From Mimachlamys varia (lineage: Eukaryota > Mollusca > Bivalvia > Pectinida > Pectinidae): a DNA stretch of 64,000 bases. A model generated the notes under the pieces. That model was not told where the DNA came from and ran no database searches. It worked only from the letters and a program-made list of their open reading frames with translations. Within the stretch, counting starts at the first letter, position 1. Each line of letters opens with the position of its first letter. This document shows positions 1 through 11,484 of this stretch, piece after piece. Both the position numbers and the translations under genes were made by a program. The stretch is from positions 12,768,001 to 12,832,000 of the forward strand of contig OX392527.1 of the NCBI GenBank assembly GCA_947623455.1, read 5' to 3'.

Positions 1-880
1 CCTGTACTAATTGGTCTGTTCATATTTACCTGTACTAATTGGTCTGTTCATCCTTACCTGTACTAATTAGTCTGTTCACGCTTAACTGTACTAATTGGTC
101 TGTTTATGCTTACCTGTGCTTATTGGTCTGTTCATGCTTACCTGTACTAATTGGTCTGTTCATTCTTACCTGTACTAATTGGTCTGTTCATGCTTACCTG
201 TGCTTATTGGTCTGTTCATACTTACCTGTACTAATTGGTCTGTTCATGCTTACCTGTACTAATTGGTCTGTTCATGCTTACCTGTGCTAATTGGTCTGTT
301 CATGCTTACCTTACTAATTGGTCTGTTCATGCTTACCTGTGCTTATTGGTCTGTTCATACTTACCTGTACTAATTGGTCTGTTCATGCTTACCTTACTAA
401 TTGGTCTGTTCATGCTTACCTGTATTAATTGGTCTGTTCATACTTACCTGTACTAATTGGTCTGTTCATTCTTACCTGTACTAATTGGTCTGTTCATTCT
501 TACCTGTACTAATTGGTCTGTTCATGCTTACCTGTACTAATTGGTCTGTTCATGCTTACATGTGCTTATTGGTCTGTTAATGCTTACCTGTGCTTATTGG
601 TCTGTTCATACTTACCTGTACTAATTGGTCTGTTCATGCTTACCTTACTAATTGGTCTGTTCATGCTTACCTGTACTAATTGGTCTGTTCATGCTTACCT
701 GTATTAATTGGTCTGTTCATACTTACCTGTATTAATTGGTCTGTTCATACTTACGTGTATTGATTGGTCTGTTCATTCTTACCTGTACTAATTGGTCTGT
801 TCATGCTTACCTGTGCTAATTGGTCTGTTCATGCTTACCTGTGCTAATTAGTTTGCTCATGCTTACCTGTGCTAATTCTT
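1..880. repeat. 28-bp minisatellite containing a donor splice site
   Basis: About 31 copies of a 28-bp unit (ACCTGTACTAATTGGTCTGT then TCATGCTT). Read on the minus strand each copy has AATTAGTACAG|GTAAGCATG, nearly identical to the true exon end AATTAGCACAG|GTAAGC at 867. The array continues past the left edge and lies in the intron after the last exon. Confidence 0.93.
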
Positions 881-955
881 CTTCACAGGTATTCGATGAA
901 CACTCAGCTGAATACTTTGTACTTTGGGCATAGTTGATCACGCCATTCAACATAT
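867..955 (-). CDS. Exon: post-REJ helical segment 4, last exon in window
   Basis: The exon is 89 nt, phase 1 to phase 0, with acceptor CCATTTCAG|ATATGTTG and donor TTAGCACAG|GTAAGC. It encodes DMLNGVINYAQST then SAECSSNTCEEELAQ. The motif is similar to NGVINRLTQ in the exon at 10,065, which hints at repeated helical units. The gene continues past the left edge. The donor and last about 12 coding bases are the unit of the 28-bp array at 1-880. Confidence 0.75.
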
Positions 956-1263
956 CTGAAATGGTTTGGAGTATCAAAATTATCATCAATTCATGTCGCT
1001 GGTTCTGTCAAAATGAACTTACAATTGAACTGGGGAACATTTATTCTGTTTTTGTCCAAATAACTAGCTAGCATTTATGCATGAAGACAAAATTATCAGA
1101 TAAATCGGTTTTAGTAATTAAGCTTATTAAGATCATATGTAGTTAAGTTAAGTAATTTAAAAACATTGAAGAAGAATATTCTTTTTCTTTCAATTGAATT
1201 TTCATACTTAGAAAAAATGTTATTTTCACCGACATTTATTTAAGTGTATTTCCCACTTTTTAC
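956..1263. other. Intron, no repeat or gene seen
   Basis: AT-rich intron of 308 bp between two short exons. No array or dispersed element was recognised. Confidence 0.6.
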
Positions 1264-1360
1264 CTGTGGCTAAATCTTGTTTCTCATCTGAAGTCATAGA
1301 GGATTTAAAGTGATTCTGAAGAGAACTGGCGATATTCTTGTAGGCATTTCCCATTTTCAT
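1264..1360 (-). CDS. Exon: post-REJ helical segment 3
   Basis: The exon is 97 nt, phase 0 to phase 1, with acceptor TTTGTTACAG|ATGAAA and donor GCCACAG|GTAAAA. It encodes MKMGNAYKNIASSLQNHFKS then SMTSDEKQDLAT. Its last G plus AT of the next exon makes Asp. It was accepted because it repairs the phase between the exons at 5,136 and 867. Confidence 0.75.
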
Positions 1361-1640
1361 CTGTAACAAAAATAAATCCAAGCTATGAGTCATTGAGGTC
1401 TGAGTGATCAAGAGTGATTGGTATATGCTGGATAACTGACCACTCTATCTGGAGATTATTAGCAAGTTTTCTATCAAGCATAAAAATGACCTTGAGAGGC
1501 CATCAAATATTAACTCCATGGAAAAATTGTTATAAATAAGCCTTCTAAATAGAGAGTAGTTCATTTATATACTAACAGTGACTGTTGAGCAAGCACTTTG
1601 AAGCATACTTTTCTTTGAGATATTAAAATAATTGTTTAAA

Positions 1641-2400
1641 CAAGAGGCCCAAGAGCTTTAGTGGTCACCTGAGTAATGTTATGCGTATGGTAGTTCAATT
1701 GTAATGATGAAATCAACATGTTAATTAGGTAAAACATAACATTTGTCATGTCATTTCAGGAAAAGAATTCTAAAACTTTTGAAATGATTGTCACAAAGTT
1801 CAGAAATAGGCTGTAGTACCTCCGAGCCTGCATGGAGAAGGAAATTTTTGAAATTTAGGATAATTTTCCCTTTAGGGCCCCTGGGGTAGGGGCGGATCCA
1901 AATTTTACAGTTTGAATACATCTGTCTCCAAAGATGATGGTGACAAAGTAGGAATAATTTTGTACTTAAAATGGACAAAATATACCCAAAAGTGTTATTT
2001 CCCTATATAAACTACCGGTATAGTAAACTTTACTCCCTCCCCAAGGGGGAACAGATAGCCCTGGGGTACTGAAATTTACAAATTAAACAAAGCCCTTGAT
2101 GATCTTTCTATTCATGTAGAGAAATAGGCTGTAGTACCTTTGAGTCTGGAGAAGGAATTTTTTTTAATTTAGGATAATTTTCCCTTTGGGGCCCCGTCCT
2201 AGCCCTTGGAGGAGGGGCAAGAATTCCCTTAAATCTAAATCTTCATCAACTAAGGATCATTTTGGCCAAGTTTGAAGAGATTCCATCCACTGGTTCTAGA
2301 GTAGAAGTCGAAAATGTAAAAAAAAGTTTATGCACGCCGCACGACACGAACGAAAAGTGATTGGAAAAGGTCACTTGAGACTTCATCTCAGGTGACCCAA
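1641..2400. mobile_element. Dispersed repeat with CAAGAGGCCC start and inverted CACCTGAG/CTCAGGTG ends
   Basis: It begins CAAGAGGCCCAAGAGC and soon has GGTCACCTGAG; it ends CATCTCAGGTGACC, its inverted match. The interior holds two copies of a block around a GGAGAAGG.A.TTTTT.AATTTAGGATAA core. There is no coding capacity. It looks like a non-autonomous element; the class is not determined. Similar interior text recurs at 5,280-5,820. Confidence 0.55.
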
Positions 2401-2828
2401 AAAAGTTTAATGAATAAAGATACACATGTATAAATGTAAATAAAAATTTCAGACCGAGACATTTTTTTAAGAAATTTACAATATTTGGTAAGTTGTGATT
2501 GATCTTTTGACGATCTGTTAATCGACCACATTCATGCCATCAAGTTGTATGTTATAAGTTTCTAAAGTTAGCTTTCTAGAGCAATGAAAACATTCTTAGG
2601 CAAGCCATAGCTAATTAAGGACAAGCACTGCAAATATGACCCCATGTGAGAAATCTAATTATTTTTCACACTAACACTATGAATGACAAGAATTACGCGT
2701 AACTATATGACTCACCTTTCCCTCTCTGCCGATAATTTTTCAGTCCCAACGGAAAAAAATAGTACGACAAAATACATACACCAAGATGATATCTGTAACT
2801 TGGCCAAGTTTCAATTTAATCATAAATC

Positions 2829-3909
2829 AACAAGAGGCCCAGAGGGCCTGTATCGCTCACCTGGATACATTGGTATCTAGGTAATCATGATAAAATATTT
2901 TCTTTTTGGCTCGCCCCTCAGCCCCCTAGGGGTCAGTCCCAACATTAGTACAATTTTGAATCTTGAGCACCTACAGATGCTTCCTGCAAAATAAGGCTCA
3001 TTTCCAATCAATGGTTATGGAGAAGACATCGATTAAACCAATATAGCTAAATAACCCTTTTTGACCAAGCCTCTCAGCCCCCTAGGGGTCAGTCCCACCA
3101 TGAGTACAATTTTGAATCCTGAGCACCTACAGATGCTTCCTTCCAATTAAAGTTGATTTCCAATCAGTGGTTATGGAGAAGAAGTCGCTTAAACCAATAT
3201 AGCCAAATAACGGTTTTTGGCCCCGCCCCTCAGCCCCCTAGGGGCCAGTCCCACCATGAGTACAATTTTGAATTCTGAGCACCTAGGGATGCTTCCTGCC
3301 AAATAAGGCTCATTTCCAATCAATGGTTATTAAGAAGAAGTCGACTAAACCAATATAGCTAAATAACCCTTTTTGGCCCCACTCCTCCGCCCCCTAGGGG
3401 ATCAGTCCCACCATAAGTACAATTTTAAATCCTGGGCACCTAAGGATGCTTCCTGCCAAATAAGGTTGATTACCAATCAGTGGTTATGAAGAAGAAGTCG
3501 CTAATATCAATATAGCTAAATAATTTTTTATGGCCCCCGCCCCTCAGCCCCCTAGGAGGTCAGTCCCACCATGAGTACAATTTTGAATCCTAAGCACCCA
3601 GGGATACTTTCTGCCAAATAAGGCTGATTTCCAATCAGTGGTTATGGAGAAGAAGTCGCTTAAACCGATATAGCTAAATAACCCCTTTTGGCCCCGCCCC
3701 TCAGCCCCCTTGGGGGTCAGTCCCACCATTAGTACAATTTTGAATCCTGGGCACCCAAGGATGCTTCCTGCCAAATTAGGTTGATTTCCTATCAGTGGTT
3801 ATGTAGGAGAAGTCGTTTAAAGAAATTGTTGATGGACGACGGACGGACGGACGACGGACGCCACGGTATGGCATAAGCTCACCTCGGTCCTTCGGACCAG
3901 GTGAGCTAA
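2829..3909. mobile_element. Dispersed repeat with six about 157-bp internal subrepeats
   Basis: It starts ACAAGAGGCCCAGAGGGCC and CGCTCACCTGG and ends in a GC-rich hairpin (3,877-3,906, GCTCACC..GGTCC TTCG GGACC.GGTGAGC). Inside, a block with CAGCCCCCTAGGGGTCAGTC, CAATCAGTGGTTATGGAGAA and AATATAGCTAAATAA is repeated about six times at about 157 bp. A run of GGACGGACGGACGACGGAC precedes the hairpin. No ORF of note. Confidence 0.6.
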
Positions 3910-3934
3910 TAACACAGTGGATGCTAACGTAAAT

Positions 3935-4950
3935 TCTCAAAATTCCCATGTTTTTGTCCCAAACAGCAGTACCTGCAATTAAATTTCCTCCAAATTTCAG
4001 TAATGATGATATCAGTAACTACCCTAAGTTTCAATTGAATCTGATTTCAGTGACACTATAAAAAGTGGACCGGAACCCAAATTATCAAAATTCCCATTGT
4101 TTTGCCCCAAAACAGCAGAACCTGCAAATAATTTTTTTGAAAAGGGGTCAAAATGAAAATTATTTCAGGGGGCATAGCTCCATATTGAGAGGAAAGGAAT
4201 ATGCAAAACACAGAGAAATTGTATAGCCAGACGAAATTGTGTTCATTTAAAGGTGGATAGCTCTTTAAACAAGAGCACCACAAGCGGAGGCCAAGTTTTA
4301 CCAAATATGAGAGGAATTGAAGACAACATAAAAAAGTTCTGATGTTTTCTACATAATGCTTGAAATTGCATCAGATACAAAGTTCTAAAGGGCCATAACT
4401 CTAGTAAATATCATCAAATCAAACTGTTATTCAGGAAAATACAACTTCATGTCATTATGATTAAGCCTAGCAAATTTGAAAGATATCAATTAAAAACTGT
4501 AGGAGAAAATCTCCAGTCAAAGAAAATTTTTCTACAGAAATGCATTTTCTACATATAAATGCCTATATTTTGCAATTGCAACTATGTAATGGTGTTGCGC
4601 AAAAGTTGAAATAACTCAACAAAACACATAATATCTGCGAAATATTATAGCTTTTCGAAGTACCATACCAAACATTAGAAGAATTGAAGAAAACAAAAGA
4701 AGTTCCGACGTTTTTTTTACATAATGCCCGAAATTACATCCTAAAGGGCCATAATTCTAGTGAATATTATCAAATCAAACGGTCTATCAGGAAAACACAA
4801 CTTCCTGTCATGTTGGTCAAGTTTGAAAGAAATTGGTTGAAAACTGTAGGAGTAGATCTCCCGACAAATAAAAGTTTACGACGGAAGGACGGAAGTAAGG
4901 ACAGATGGACAACGCCATACCATAATACTTCCTGTCATTTTTGACAGGCG
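3935..4950. mobile_element. Dispersed repeat cluster ending in a GACAGG inverted repeat
   Basis: Two copies of a TCAAAATTCCCAT.GTTTTG block lie at about 3,937 and 4,086. From 4,270 an element starts CAAGAGCACCACAAGCGGAG; a block with GGGCCATAA.TCTAGT.AATAT occurs at about 4,390 and 4,747. It ends CCTGTCATTTTTGACAGG, a perfect short hairpin (about 4,931-4,948). No coding content. Confidence 0.45.
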
Positions 4951-5135
4951 TATAAAAAGAAGAACGTTGATTGACAGACTGAAGAAAGAATGCTCTAAAA
5001 ACAAACCTACTGAGATATCAACATACTAATGACATAAAATCCTGGAAAAAAGAAATGAATCAAAACCAGCTTGTTAAAGAGATTTGGACCAAGTGATGTA
5101 GATATTAACTTGAGAAGAAAGCCGTTTGGCAGTAC

Positions 5136-5276
5136 CTTGTTTTCATTGGTTAGTTTCTTCACAGTGTCATCTAGGTGCAGCATGCTGTTCAGGGTGTCCA
5201 CTGCACAAGAGGCCAACACCTCATCTAGGATCAAGTTCTCATTGTCTGTCATCTTACCAATAGTGGCTGTCATGAT
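5136..5276 (-). CDS. Exon: post-REJ helical segment 2
   Basis: The exon is 141 nt (47 codons), phase 0 to phase 0, with acceptor CATTATGTAG|ATCATG and donor GAAAACAAG|GTACTG. The peptide contains IMTATIGKMTDNENLILDEV, LASCAVDTLNSML and DDTVKKLTNENK, a heptad-like helical run. It continues the stem toward the expected GAIN domain. Confidence 0.78.
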
Positions 5277-5842
5277 CTACATAATGACGGGAAAGGGTCA
5301 GAAAAGAAAACAACAGATTTATGTCTAATGGAAATGGACAAAATATACCTAAAAGTGTCATTCCCTATATGAACTACAGTAACTTTACTCTTTTCTAAAT
5401 GGTGAATAAATGGTCCTTGGGTACTCAAATACAAACAAATCTCCCTGATGATTTTTCCATCCCAGCAGAAACAAAAACTAGTACCTCAGTGTCTAGACAA
5501 GGAGTTTTTTTGTTATTTTGGTTCATATTCCCTCTGGAGTCCAGCTTTGTTATCTGGGGTTACTAGGGCAGGAATCCCTATTTCATAGTTTGATACCATC
5601 TTTGAATCCAATGATGATTCTTATCAAATAGAAATAATTTACTACTGACAATTGACAAAATATACCCAAAAGTGTTTCCCCAAATAAACCTTTACTTTCA
5701 TGCAAAGAAATTAACTATGGTACCTCTGAGTCTGGAGAAGTAGATTTTTGAAATATTGGTTAATTACCCCTGTAGTGTCCTGCCCTATAACTTGTTCTTG
5801 AGGATAAGATGAAGGACAGAAAACAATCACAATTGACCAAGC
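5277..5842. repeat. Degenerate dispersed repeat fragments
   Basis: Two fragments with GGACAAAATATAC.CAAAAGTG occur at about 5,335 and 5,648, matching text at about 1,972 inside the 1,641-2,400 element. Intron sequence without a gene. Confidence 0.45.
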
Positions 5843-6398
5843 TCATTTAACCTTAAAACGAAGGACAGATGATGTACGGCAGGACCGATGGATGTACGAC
5901 GGGACAGATGGATGTATGACGGGACAGATGAATGTACGGCACGACTGATGGATGTATGACAGGACAGATGAATGTATGACAGATGGATGTATGACGGGAC
6001 AGATGGATGTATGACGGGACAGATGGATGTGCGGCAGGACTGATGGATGTACCGCAGGACAGATGAATGTATGACAGATGGATGTATGACGGGACAGATG
6101 GATGTATGACGGGACAGATGGATGTACGGCAGGACTGATGGATGTACGGCAGGACAGATGAATGTATGACAGATGGATGTATGACGGGACAGATGGATGT
6201 ATGACGGGACAGATGGATGTACGGCAGGACTGATGGATGTATAACATATGGATGTATGACAGGACAGATGGATGTATGACAGGACAGATGGATGTATGAC
6301 AGGACAGATTGATGTATGACAGTACAGATGGAAGTATGACAGGACAGATGGATGTATGACAGGACAGATGGATGTATGACAGGACAGGTGGACAGAGG
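5843..6398. repeat. About 20-bp minisatellite (GATGGATGTATGACAGGACA)
   Basis: About 27 copies with period near 20 bp and several shortened copies. It lies in the middle of the intron between 5,276 and 6,475 and does not touch an exon. It has no GT/AG splice-like core, so it is an exception to the splice-site pattern of the other arrays. It is open in several frames on the minus strand, an artefact of the unit. Confidence 0.9.
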
Positions 6399-6474
6399 AC
6401 AGGAAGTATAATAGATTCAACATCATGACATGAATGTTTGGTAATTTAGACAAGATCAACTAAAATATTCTTAC

Positions 6475-6501
6475 CTCTACACCATATGCAAGGCTTTCAT
6501 T
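6475..6501 (-). CDS. Microexon, 27 nt
   Basis: Nine codons (NESLAYGVE), phase 0 to phase 0, lie between the acceptor TTTTTTGTAG|AATG and the donor GTAGAG|GTAAGA. Both borders are strong, with a long T run before the acceptor, and the phase matches the exons on either side. It is too short for gene finders based on ORF length. Skipping it would keep the frame, so it may be a cassette exon. Confidence 0.68.
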
Positions 6502-6639
6502 CTACAAAAAACAGTTATAATCAATATTAGCAAAGGCGCATCTCATTTTGAACAATAATCATAATATTAAAGGCAGATTTGGTTATACTTAATGCATCAA
6601 TATCTTAATTTAAACAATTTAAACTGAAGATGATGTATG

Positions 6640-9600
6640 TGTGTAACTGACCTGATAAGGTCTTGTCTGCTTTGTTATGGTCCATGTAGGTCTGTTTGCA
6701 AAATACATTATCATTTATGACCTGTGTGAGTGTGTGATACATACCTAAGTATTGATGTCCTGTTTGAGTCTGTGTGTTACATATATTAGTGGTGATGACC
6801 TGTGTAAGTCTGTGTGTTACATACATTATTGTTGATGTCCTGTGTGAGTCTGTGTGTTACATACATTAGTGGTGATGTCCTGTGTGAGTCTGTGTGTTAC
6901 ATACATTAGTGTTGATGTCCTGTGTGAGTCTGTGTGTTACATACATTAGTGGTGATGTCCTGTGTGAGTCTGTGTGTTACATACATTAGTGGTGATGTCC
7001 TGTGTGTGTCTGTGTGTTACATACATTAGTGGTGATGTCCTGTGTGAGTCTGTGTGTAACATACATTAGTGTTGATGTCCTGTGTGAGTCTGTGTGTTAC
7101 ATACATTAGTATAGATGACCTGTGTGAGTCTGTGTGTTACATATATTAGTGGTGATGACCTGTGTAAGTCTGTGTGTTACATACATTAGTGGTGATGTCC
7201 TGTGTGTGTCTGTGTGTTACATACATTAGTGGTGATGTCCTGTGTGAGTCTGTGTGTTACATACATAAGTGTTGATGTCCTGTGTAAGTCTGTGTGTTAC
7301 ATACATTAGTGGTGATGTCCTGTGTGTGTCTGTGTGTTACATACATTAGTGGTGATGTCCTGTGTGTGTCTGTGTGTTACATACATTAGTGGTGATGTCC
7401 TGTGTGAGTCTGTGTGTTACATACATAAGTGTTGATGTCCTGTGTAAGTCTGTGTGTTACATACATTAGTGGTGATGTCCTGTGTGTGTCTGTGTGTTAC
7501 ATACATTAGTGGTGATGTCCTGTGTGAGTCTGTGTGTTACATACATTAGTGGTGATGTCCTGTGTGAGTCTGTGTGTTACATACATTAGTGGTGATGTCC
7601 TGTGTGAGTCTGTGTGTTACATACATTAGTATTGATGTCCTGTGTGAGTCTGTGTGTTACATACATTAGTGGTGATGTCCTGTGTGTGTCTGTGTGTTAC
7701 ATACATTAATGTTGATGTCCTGTGTGAGTCTGTGTGTTACATACATTAGTGGTGATGTCCTGTGAGAGTCTGTGTGTAACATACATTAATGTTGATGTCC
7801 TGTGTGTGTCTGTGTGTTACATACATTAGTGGTGATGTCCTGTGTGTGTCTGTGTGTTACATACATTAGTGGTGATGTCCTGTGTGTGTCTGTGTGTTAC
7901 ATACATTATTGTTGATGTCCTGTGTGAGTCTGTGTGTTACATACATTAGTATTGATGTCCTGTGCGAGTCTGTGTGTTACATACATTAGTGGTGATGTCC
8001 TGTGTGAGTCTGTGTGTTACATACATTAGTATTGATGTCCTGTGTGAGTCTGTGTGTTACATACATTAATGTTGATGTCCTGTGTGTGTCTGTGTGTTAC
8101 ATACATTATTGTTGATGTCCTGTGTGAGTCTGTGTGTTACATACATTAGTGGTGATGTCCTGTGAGAGTCTGTGTGTAACATACATTATTGTTGATGTCC
8201 TGTGTAGGTCTGTGTGTTACATACATTAGTGGTGATGTCCTGTGTGAGTCTGTGTGTTACATACATTAGTGGTGATGTCCTGTGTGAGTCTGTGTGTTAC
8301 ATACATTAGTATAGATGACCTGTGTGAGTCTGTGTGTAACATACATTAGTGGTGATGTCCTGTGTGTGTCTGTGTGTTACATACATTAGTATAGATGACC
8401 TGTGTGAGTCTGTGTGTTACATAAATTATTGTTGATGTCCTGTGTGAGTCTGTGTGTTACATACATTAGTGGTGATGTCCTGTGTGAGTCTGTGTGTTAC
8501 ATACATTAGTATAGATGACCTGTGTGAGTCTGTGTGTAACATACATTAGTGGTGATGTCCTGTGTGTGTCTGTGTGTTACATACATTAGTATAGATGACC
8601 TGTGTGAGTCTGTGTGTTACATACATGAGTATTGATGTCATGTGCGAGTCTGTGTGTTACATACATTAGTGGTGATGTCCTGTGTGAGTCTGTGTGTTAC
8701 ATACATTAGTGGTGATGTCCTGTGTGTGTCTGTGTGTTACATACATTAGTGGTGATGTCCTGTGTGTGTCTGTGTGTTACATACATTAGTGGTGATGTCC
8801 TGTGTGAGTCTGTGTGTTACATACATGAGTATTGATGTCCTGTGTGTGTCTGTGTGTTACATACATTAGTGGTGATGTCCTGTGTGAGTCTGTGTGTTAC
8901 ATACATTAGTGGTGATGTCCTGTGTGTGTCTGTGTGTTACATACATTAGTGGTGATGTCCTGTGTGTGTCTGTGTGTTACATACATTAGTGTTGATGTCC
9001 TGTGTAAGTCTGTGTGTAACATACATTAGTGGTGATGTCCTGTGCGAGTCTGTGTGTTACATACATTAGTGGTGATGTCCTGTGTGAGTCTGTGTGTAAC
9101 ATACATTAGTGGTGATGTCCTGTGCGAGTCTGTGTGTTACATACATGAGTATTGATGTCCTGTGTGAGTCTGTGTGTAACATACATTAGTGGTGATGTCC
9201 TGTGTGAGTCTGTGTGTAACATACATTAGTATAGATGTCCTGTGTGAGTCTGTGTGTAACATACATTAGTATAGATGTCCTGTGTGAGTCTGTGTGTAAC
9301 ATACATTAGTGGTGATGTCCTGTGTGTGTCTGTGTGTTACATACATTAGTGTTGATGTCCTGTGTGAGTCTGTGTGTTACATACATTAGTATTGATGTCC
9401 TGTGTGAGTCTGTGTGTAACATACATTAGTGGTGATGTCCTGTGTGAGTCTGTGTGTAACATACATGAGTATTGATGTCCTGTGTGAGTCTGTGTGTTAC
9501 ATACATTAGTATTGATGTCCTGTGTGAGTCTGTGTGTTACATACATTAGTATTGATGTCCTGTGTGAGTCTGTGTGTAACATACATTAGTGGTGATGTCC

Positions 9601-10090
9601 TGTGTGAGTCTGTGTGTAACATACATTAGTGGTGATGTCCTGTGTAAGTCTGTGTGTAACATACATTAGTATTGATGTCCTGTGTGAGTCTGTGTGTTAC
9701 ATACATTAGTGGTGATGTCCTGTGTAAGTCTGTGTGTTACATACATTAGTATTGATGTCCTGTGTAAGTCTGTGTGTTACATACATTAGTATTGATGTCC
9801 TGTGTGAGTCTGTGTGTTACATACATTAGTGGTGATGTCCTGTGTAAGTCTGTGTGTAACATACATTAGTATTGATGTCCTGTGTGAGTCTGTGTGTTAC
9901 ATACATTATTGTTGATGTCCTGTGTAAGTCTGTGTGTAACATACATTAGTATTGATGTCCTGTGTGAGTCTGTGTGTTACATACATGAGTATTGATGTCC
10001 TGTGTGAGTCTGTGTGTTACATACATTAGTGGTGATGTCCTGTGCGAGTCTGTGTGTTACATACATTAGTATTGATATCCTGTGTGAGTC
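6640..10090. repeat. 40-bp minisatellite containing a donor splice site
   Basis: About 85 copies of a 40-bp unit (TGTGTGAGTCTGTGTGTTAC then ATACATTAGTGGTGATGTCC), degenerate at the left end. On the minus strand each copy reads ACACAGGACATCA.TACTAAT|GTATGTAAC, equal to the end and donor of the exon at 10,065-10,205 (GATATCAATACTAAT|GTATGTAAC). Variants recur in runs, suggesting block-wise expansion. Confidence 0.95.
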
Positions 10091-10205
10091 TGTTTATCAC
10101 ACCATTTGACAGCATTAGGATGCCCATCATATCCTTCTCTGCCTCGTACAGTAACATCTCAGTACAGTGTGGGATATCCTGGGTAGTATACACTGGGGGC
10201 ATCAC
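10065..10205 (-). CDS. Exon: post-REJ helical segment
   Basis: The exon is 141 nt (47 codons), phase 0 to phase 0, with acceptor CTTGAACAG|GTGATG and donor AATACTAAT|GTATGT. The peptide starts VMPPVYTTQDIPHCTEMLLY and ends with NGVINRLTQDINTN, amphipathic and probably helical. By position it belongs between REJ and the GAIN/GPS region of polycystin-like receptors; that is inference. The last 28 bases and the donor are the unit of the 40-bp array at 6.7-10.1 kb. Confidence 0.8.
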
Positions 10206-10267
10206 CTGTTCAAGATATGTCCATAAAACTTAACATCAAAGTCGATTATGAAATTTCAACTGAATAT

Positions 10268-10993
10268 GCACAATATTGTATTGAGAAGAGGCCCAGGGGC
10301 CTTAACAGTAATCTAACTTTAAAGACAAGTCAGCAACATAATGTTTTGTTGGTAATTGCAAAATTGTTTAAAGAGATTAACATATTTGACCCCTGTGATA
10401 TTTTAAAGGGTCAATGAGCAAACTTGGTATCCCTTCATCCCAGCATGCTGCCAGCAAAATATTAGTAATATTTGCCCTTTAGTTACTGAGAAGAATCTTT
10501 TGAAAGATTTGATCCCTGGGACCTTGAAAGTATGTTAAGGTCATTCATTTGAACAAACTTGGTAACCCTTCATACAGGTATGCTACAGACCAAATGTCAG
10601 TACCCTGGGCCTTTTGGTTATTGAGAAGTTTCTTGGAAGATTAAAAGCATTTGACCCTTTGACCTTAAAAATAGGTCAAGGTGAATAGTTTGATCAAAAT
10701 TTGTAGCCCATCATCAGAGCAAGCTCCAGGACAAATATCAGTACCCTGGGCCTTTCTGTTATTGAGAAAATTTTTCTTGAAGATTTTCACACATTTGACA
10801 CCAGTAACCTTGAAAGTGGGTCAAGGTCATTCATTTGAACAAACTTAGTAGCCTTTCTTCACAGCATGTCACATGCATAATATCAGCACCCTGGACCTTT
10901 TGGTTATTGAGAAGAAGTTGTTTGAAGAAAAATGTTATGCAAGGCAGACAACAACGGATGGTGCACAATGGTTATATAAGTCATCCTGACCCT
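10268..10993. mobile_element. Dispersed repeat with about 140-bp subrepeats
   Basis: It starts GAGGCCCAGGGGCCTTAAC and ends GTCATCCTGACCCTTTGGGT then CAGATGAC, imperfectly palindromic. The interior repeats a block with TACCCTGGGCCTTT.GGTTAT, GAGAAGAAGTTGTTTGAAGA, TGACCTTGAAAGTGGGTCAA and CATTCATTTGAACAAACTTG. The same block family is at 19,385-20,345. Non-coding. Confidence 0.6.
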
Positions 10994-11144
10994 TTGGGTC
11001 AGATGACAACTTGCTTGATTACTTTATCCGCAGAAATTTTACATCTGATCAGAAATGTCCACAACCTTGAAAAGAAACTTAATTTTGCTGTTAAATTTTT
11101 AAAGACATGCTGTTAAATAAACCTTGCCTTACTGGGATATTTAC

Positions 11145-11474
11145 CTTGACTGTGTTTGTGACGGTGGTGACACTTCCATAGAAGTCTTTGATAACAACAA
11201 CTAGCTCCACCTGATAGTCATTATTGGGATCCCCCTCACCGAGCATCACCTCCGGAGCTGTAGCCCACGATCCCAGTACACGGAAAAATTTTGTCCTCTT
11301 GTACTCTGTACTGGTGTTCATGGCAAAGTAGAAGGTGAATTCATAGTTTCGTGTGTATTGCCTGTCTATGTTAGGGTTTCTGGCCTTCTGTTCCCCTTCA
11401 TCTAGCCAACCAGAGCAGGACACAATGAACTTACTTCGGAAAGCTGTCCCTGTGGTCGGGAGAAAATCAGTAAA
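11145..11474 (-). CDS. Exon: REJ module, C-terminal part
   Basis: The exon is 330 nt (110 codons), phase 0 to phase 0, with acceptor CTTCCTGTGCAG|TTTACT and donor ACAGTCAAG|GTAAAT. It encodes FIVSCSGWLDEGEQ, RNYEFTFYFAMN and YQVELVVVIKDFYGSVTTVT, equivalent to the C.gW.D...pL.Y and the V.V.D..G strands closing a REJ module. An in-frame TGA lies 24 nt upstream, so the exon cannot extend far beyond this acceptor. A 72-bp array begins about 10 bp upstream of it. Confidence 0.85.
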
Positions 11475-11484
11475 CTGCACAGGA

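Noticed and set aside
1..880. Hydrophobic repeat frame (LPVLIGLFMLT) as a membrane protein
   Set aside because: It is a translation of the 28-bp array, on the strand opposite to the gene and shifting frame at 25-bp variants.
1751..4304. Short minus-strand frames of 75-82 codons in the left intron
   Set aside because: They lie within dispersed repeats and low-complexity stretches, with no conserved motif and no phase link to the gene.
5827..6459. A 210-codon SVLSYIHLSC repeat frame
   Set aside because: It is generated by the about 20-bp intronic array. Overlapping alternative frames exist, and there is no splice or start evidence.
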